Assembly (NCBI GenBank): GCA_026400425.1
Contig: JAPLPC010000127.1
Span: 1-7,436 of the forward strand
DNA length: 7,436 nt
Direction of reading: 5' to 3'
DNA from: Hyphomicrobiales bacterium
GTDB taxonomy: Bacteria; Pseudomonadota; Alphaproteobacteria; Rhizobiales; Xanthobacteraceae
Shown piece by piece: positions 5,328 through 7,436 of the stretch. Below the pieces are notes generated by a model, which saw only the letters and a list, made by a program, of their open reading frames with translations, ran no database searches and had not been told where the DNA came from. Position 1 is the stretch's first letter. Each line of letters begins with the position of its first letter. The position numbers and the translations under genes are program-made.

Positions 5328-6590
5328 ATGGCATCATCCGACAATCACGGCACCTCTTCGCTCGATACCGATACGGTGATCGTCACCGCCGGCCGCGACA
5401 CGGCGGGCCAATGGGGCTTCGTCAATCCGCCCACGGTGCGCGGCTCGACCGTGCTTTATCCGACGGCCGATGATCTGCATGCGCATCGCAGCGAATATCA
5501 GTATGGCCGCCATGGCACGCCAACCACCCGGGCGTTGCAGCAGGCTTTGATGGCGCTGGAAGGTCCACAATGCGCCGGCGTGGGCCTTGTGCCGTCCGGC
5601 CTTGCGGCGATCTCGACGACGCTGCTGTCGGTGCTGCAGGCGGGCGATCATCTGCTGGTGTCCGATAGCGCGTATCGTCCAACCCGCAACTTCTGCAACG
5701 GCATGCTGGCGCGTCTCGGCATCGAGATCACCTATTTCGATCCGCTGATCGGCGCGGGCATCGCCGCGCTGTTCAAGCCGAACACCCGCGCCGTCATGGT
5801 CGAGGCGCCCGGCTCGCAATCGTTCGAGATGCCGGACGTGCCGGTCATCGCCGGGATCGCCCACCAGCATGGCGCGCTGGTGATCGACGACAATACCTGG
5901 GCGACGCCGCTGTATCACCGTTCGCTCGAGCAAGGCGTCGACATCAGCATCCAGGCCGCGACCAAATATATCGGCGGCCACTCAGACATCATGTTCGGGA
6001 CCCTCTCGGCCAACGAGGCCGCATGGCCGAAGATCAGCGAAGGCATCAAGCTGCTCGGCATCTGTGCAGGGCCGGACGACGTGTTTCTCGCATTGCGCGG
6101 GCTGCGCACCATGTCGGTGCGCCTCGCCCATCATCAGCGCGCTGGCCTTGAGATGGCGCGATGGCTGCAGGCACGGCCGGAAGTGCTGCAGGTGCTGCAC
6201 CCCGCGCTGCCCGATCATCCCGGCCATGCCATCTGGAAGCGCGATTTCAACGGTGCGTCCGGCCTGTTCAGCATCGTGTTGAAACCGGTGTCGCAAAAGG
6301 CCGTCGATGCCCTGCTCGATACGCTCAAACTGTTCGGCATGGGCTATTCGTGGGGCGGCTTCGAGAGCCTCATCATTCCCTTCGACTGCAGCGATTATCG
6401 CACGGCAACGACGTGGGCGCCGGGCGGCCCGACGCTGCGGCTGCATATCGGCCCGAGGCAACTGCCGGGGCTTCGCCGCAGCGACGCTGACCGGCCAAGG
6501 TGGCGAGATATTGCTGCCGGCTCTGCAGCGCACTTGTCTCCTTGTCGGCGGTGTCCTGAAAATCCATACCGAACCACAGAACGGGAATGA
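5328..6590 (+). CDS. metC: Cystathionine beta-lyase with abnormal C-terminus
   Basis: A cytoplasmic PLP enzyme (420 aa) of the Cys/Met-metabolism family that splits cystathionine into homocysteine, pyruvate and ammonia for methionine synthesis. Visible active-site landmarks are YQYGRHGTPT (57-66, Tyr59/Arg61), SAYRPTRNF (114-122, Tyr116), DDNTWATP (187-194, Asp188), PLP lysine 213 in AATKYIGGHSD, YSWGGFESL (340-348) and substrate-binding Arg371 in LRLHIG. ATG 5328 is preferred over an in-frame GTG at 5271; AGG lies 9 nt upstream. Up to Gly375 the match is normal. E. coli MetC (395 aa, from memory) then continues LEDVDDLIADLDAGF and ends about 19 residues after HIG. Here 45 unrelated, Arg/Pro-rich residues follow, coded by atypical codons and lying antisense to the lipoprotein gene. 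The native tail appears lost; whether the enzyme is active is unknown. Confidence 0.9.
   Translation: MASSDNHGTSSLDTDTVIVTAGRDTAGQWGFVNPPTVRGSTVLYPTADDLHAHRSEYQYGRHGTPTTRALQQALMALEGPQCAGVGLVPSGLAAISTTLLSVLQAGDHLLVSDSAYRPTRNFCNGMLARLGIEITYFDPLIGAGIAALFKPNTRAVMVEAPGSQSFEMPDVPVIAGIAHQHGALVIDDNTWATPLYHRSLEQGVDISIQAATKYIGGHSDIMFGTLSANEAAWPKISEGIKLLGICAGPDDVFLALRGLRTMSVRLAHHQRAGLEMARWLQARPEVLQVLHPALPDHPGHAIWKRDFNGASGLFSIVLKPVSQKAVDALLDTLKLFGMGYSWGGFESLIIPFDCSDYRTATTWAPGGPTLRLHIGPRQLPGLRRSDADRPRWRDIAAGSAAHLSPCRRCPENPYRTTERE
6373..6590. other. 218-bp antisense overlap of two 3' ends; probable deletion junction
   Basis: metC (plus) and the lipoprotein gene (minus) overlap tail to tail here. To the left of about 6453 the plus-strand reading is conserved metC and the minus-strand reading looks non-native. 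To the right the opposite holds. This switch at one point suggests that a deletion removed both native 3' ends and whatever lay between them. The breakpoint estimate comes from where MetC family similarity stops, just after Gly375 at 6450-6452. Confidence 0.55.
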
Positions 6591-6807
6591 ACACGCCGGC
6601 GACGCCGGCCGCCACGTTCTGGGTGGTCTTCATGCCCTTGTCGGCGGCGAGCTGCTGAACCTTAGCGTTGTTGGCCTGCACCTCTGCGCCGATCGCCGCG
6701 CAGTCCATGTATTGATCCTGCGGCTGCACGACGGCAACCGGGTCTGGAGTCCGACCGGCACAACCGGTCAATGCGGTGCAAAGCACCGCTGCAGCGAGAA
6801 TTCGCAT
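6373..6807 (-). CDS. Small hypothetical lipoprotein with altered tail
   Basis: A 144-aa predicted lipoprotein of unknown function. MRILAAAVLCTALTGCAG is a short lipoprotein signal with lipobox LTGC, so Cys16 would be lipidated. It is followed by DQYMDCAAIGAEVQANNAKVQQLAADKG, a polar probably helical segment, then a hydrophobic stretch at about 64-81 (NVAAGVAGVFIPVLWFGM) and a helical SRQQYLATLAGQRRC (96-110). It resembles hypothetical lipoproteins common in the Bradyrhizobium group (recalled, not searched). ATG 6807 has AGGGA 6 nt upstream; the adjacent ATG 6810 is only 3 nt away and less likely. Residues from about 119 to 144 (RYAAAASGRPAP..., ending CSRRE) are encoded antisense to conserved metC sequence and use rare codons, so this tail is probably not native. 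Confidence 0.72.
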   Translation of the reverse strand: MRILAAAVLCTALTGCAGRTPDPVAVVQPQDQYMDCAAIGAEVQANNAKVQQLAADKGMKTTQNVAAGVAGVFIPVLWFGMDFQDTADKETSALQSRQQYLATLAGQRRCGEAPAVASGRYAAAASGRPAPTSLPCDNRCSRRE

Positions 6808-6813
6808 CATCGA

Positions 6814-6818
6814 TCCCT
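6814..6818 (-). promoter_or_regulatory. Ribosome binding site of the lipoprotein gene
   Basis: AGGGA on the minus strand lies 6 nt before ATG 6807 and 3 nt before ATG 6810. The spacing favours the second ATG. Confidence 0.6.
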
Positions 6819-6850
6819 GACAGTCTGAAAGCGTTACTATGAGAGCTGGA

Positions 6851-6878
6851 CCGACGCGGACCGAGCGGCCCGCATCGG
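6851..6878 (-). terminator. Terminator-like hairpin after the autotransporter gene
   Basis: A 12-bp stem with a 4-nt loop: CCGATGCGGGCC - GCTC - GGTCCGCGTCGG on the minus strand. Ten pairs are Watson-Crick and two are G-U wobbles. In plus-strand RNA the two wobbles become C-A mismatches, so the fold is designed for the minus transcript. It starts 9 nt after the stop codon of the autotransporter gene and lies in the 80-nt gap before the lipoprotein ATG. No U-run follows, so it may terminate weakly, or protect or separate the two messages. Confidence 0.45.
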
Positions 6879-6887
6879 CTGGCAACG

Positions 6888-7436
6888 TCACCAGTTGAAG
6901 CGCGCGCCGGCCGACAGCTGATGGCTGGTGGCATTGCTGCGATACTCGCCGTTATAGGCGCCGAACAGGCGGAACGTTTCGGTCCGCCAGCCCGAGAGTT
7001 TGGCGCCGACCAGCGCCGCGTTACGGCCGGGCGATGCTGCCGTTACGAGAAAGGACTCGTCGAGCAGCGCGGCCTGGCTGACCAGCGTGGTGTCGCGCAG
7101 GTCATAGCCCCAGCCGAGTTTCACTTCCGGCACCAGCGTGGTGCCGTCGGTGGTGCGCAGCTTGGCGCCCAGCGCAGCGCCAGCCGTCGTCATCAGCTTG
7201 TCGTAGGTCTGCGCCGAATAGACCAGGCCAATCGGCACCTGGCTTTCGCTGTAGCCATCACGGCGAAAACCTTGCCAGTTGACGCCGACATAGGGCTTCA
7301 GGATGACATCGGGCGACAGCGCGAAGCGGTAACCGGCTTCGAACGAGGTGCCGATGCCGATGCCATTGGTGCTGCCTTGCAAACCGCTCGACGCCAGGAT
7401 GATCTGACGTGTGGTCGACATCTGGCTCGGACCAGC
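6888..7436 (-). CDS. Autotransporter C-terminal beta-barrel (5' part outside window)
   Basis: The C-terminal 182 residues of an outer-membrane autotransporter; the frame is open to the window edge (AGPSQ precedes MSTTR), so the Met codon at 7421 is internal. The sequence shows alternating amphipathic strands typical of the autotransporter barrel domain: GIGTSFEAGYRFAL, ILKPYVGVNWQGF, LGAKLRTTDGTTLVPEVKLGWGYDL, ALVGAKLSGWRTETFRLFGAYNGEY and the last strand HQLSAGARFNW. The terminal aromatic Trp, in a strand of alternating hydrophobic residues, is the expected signal for the BAM assembly machinery. Full barrels are about 260-280 residues, so the passenger domain and the early strands lie beyond the window. 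The passenger function cannot be judged. The downstream lipoprotein gene is on the same strand, but a hairpin lies between them. Confidence 0.82.
   Translation of the reverse strand, partial: AGPSQMSTTRQIILASSGLQGSTNGIGIGTSFEAGYRFALSPDVILKPYVGVNWQGFRRDGYSESQVPIGLVYSAQTYDKLMTTAGAALGAKLRTTDGTTLVPEVKLGWGYDLRDTTLVSQAALLDESFLVTAASPGRNAALVGAKLSGWRTETFRLFGAYNGEYRSNATSHQLSAGARFNW

Noticed and set aside
6450..6490. Single-base frameshift explaining the odd MetC tail
   Set aside because: One added base would restore HIGLE, but that frame ends after ten further residues (ATAGASPQRR) that do not resemble the family helix. It would also leave the matching change in the lipoprotein unexplained. A deletion junction fits both genes better.

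Overview
The window is about 7.4 kb of GC-rich DNA from an alphaproteobacterium. The organism is probably in the Bradyrhizobium / Rhodopseudomonas / Afipia / Tardiphaga group. This rests on recalled protein similarity, on the four-gene aap-type general amino-acid transporter with lengths close to the rhizobial proteins, and on codon usage. No mobile element, CRISPR array, tRNA or rRNA is visible.

Layout. (1) 1-879, plus strand: the 3' part of a cysteine synthase (CysK family) gene whose PLP-lysine region lies before the window. (2) 886-5007, minus strand: a complete operon aapJ-aapQ-aapM-aapP for a general L-amino-acid ABC importer: periplasmic binding protein, two permeases and an ATPase. 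It meets the cysteine synthase gene tail to tail with only 6 bases between the stops. (3) 5008-5327: a divergent regulatory region holding a GTCAA-N4-TTGAC dyad, a candidate metC promoter and a structured leader. (4) 5328-6590, plus strand: cystathionine beta-lyase (metC), whose last ~45 residues do not look like the family. (5) 6373-6807, minus strand: a small lipoprotein that overlaps the metC tail antisense by 218 bp. (6) 6888-7436, minus strand: the C-terminal part of an autotransporter outer-membrane barrel, running out of the window.

How the genes fit together. The first two thirds concern amino-acid supply. AapJQMP brings amino acids in across the inner membrane. Cysteine synthase makes cysteine from sulfide. 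MetC splits cystathionine to homocysteine for methionine synthesis. metC divergent from aapJ is, from memory, also the arrangement in Rhizobium leguminosarum. The last ~1 kb is cell-envelope material.

No clearly new multi-gene system is present; most of the window is ordinary metabolism and transport. The most unusual point is the junction near position 6453. The conserved parts of metC and of the lipoprotein gene appear to have been joined tail to tail, so each now ends by reading antisense through the other. A small deletion is the simplest explanation. Second in interest are the dyad between back-to-back -35-like boxes and the possible pseudoknotted leader in front of metC.
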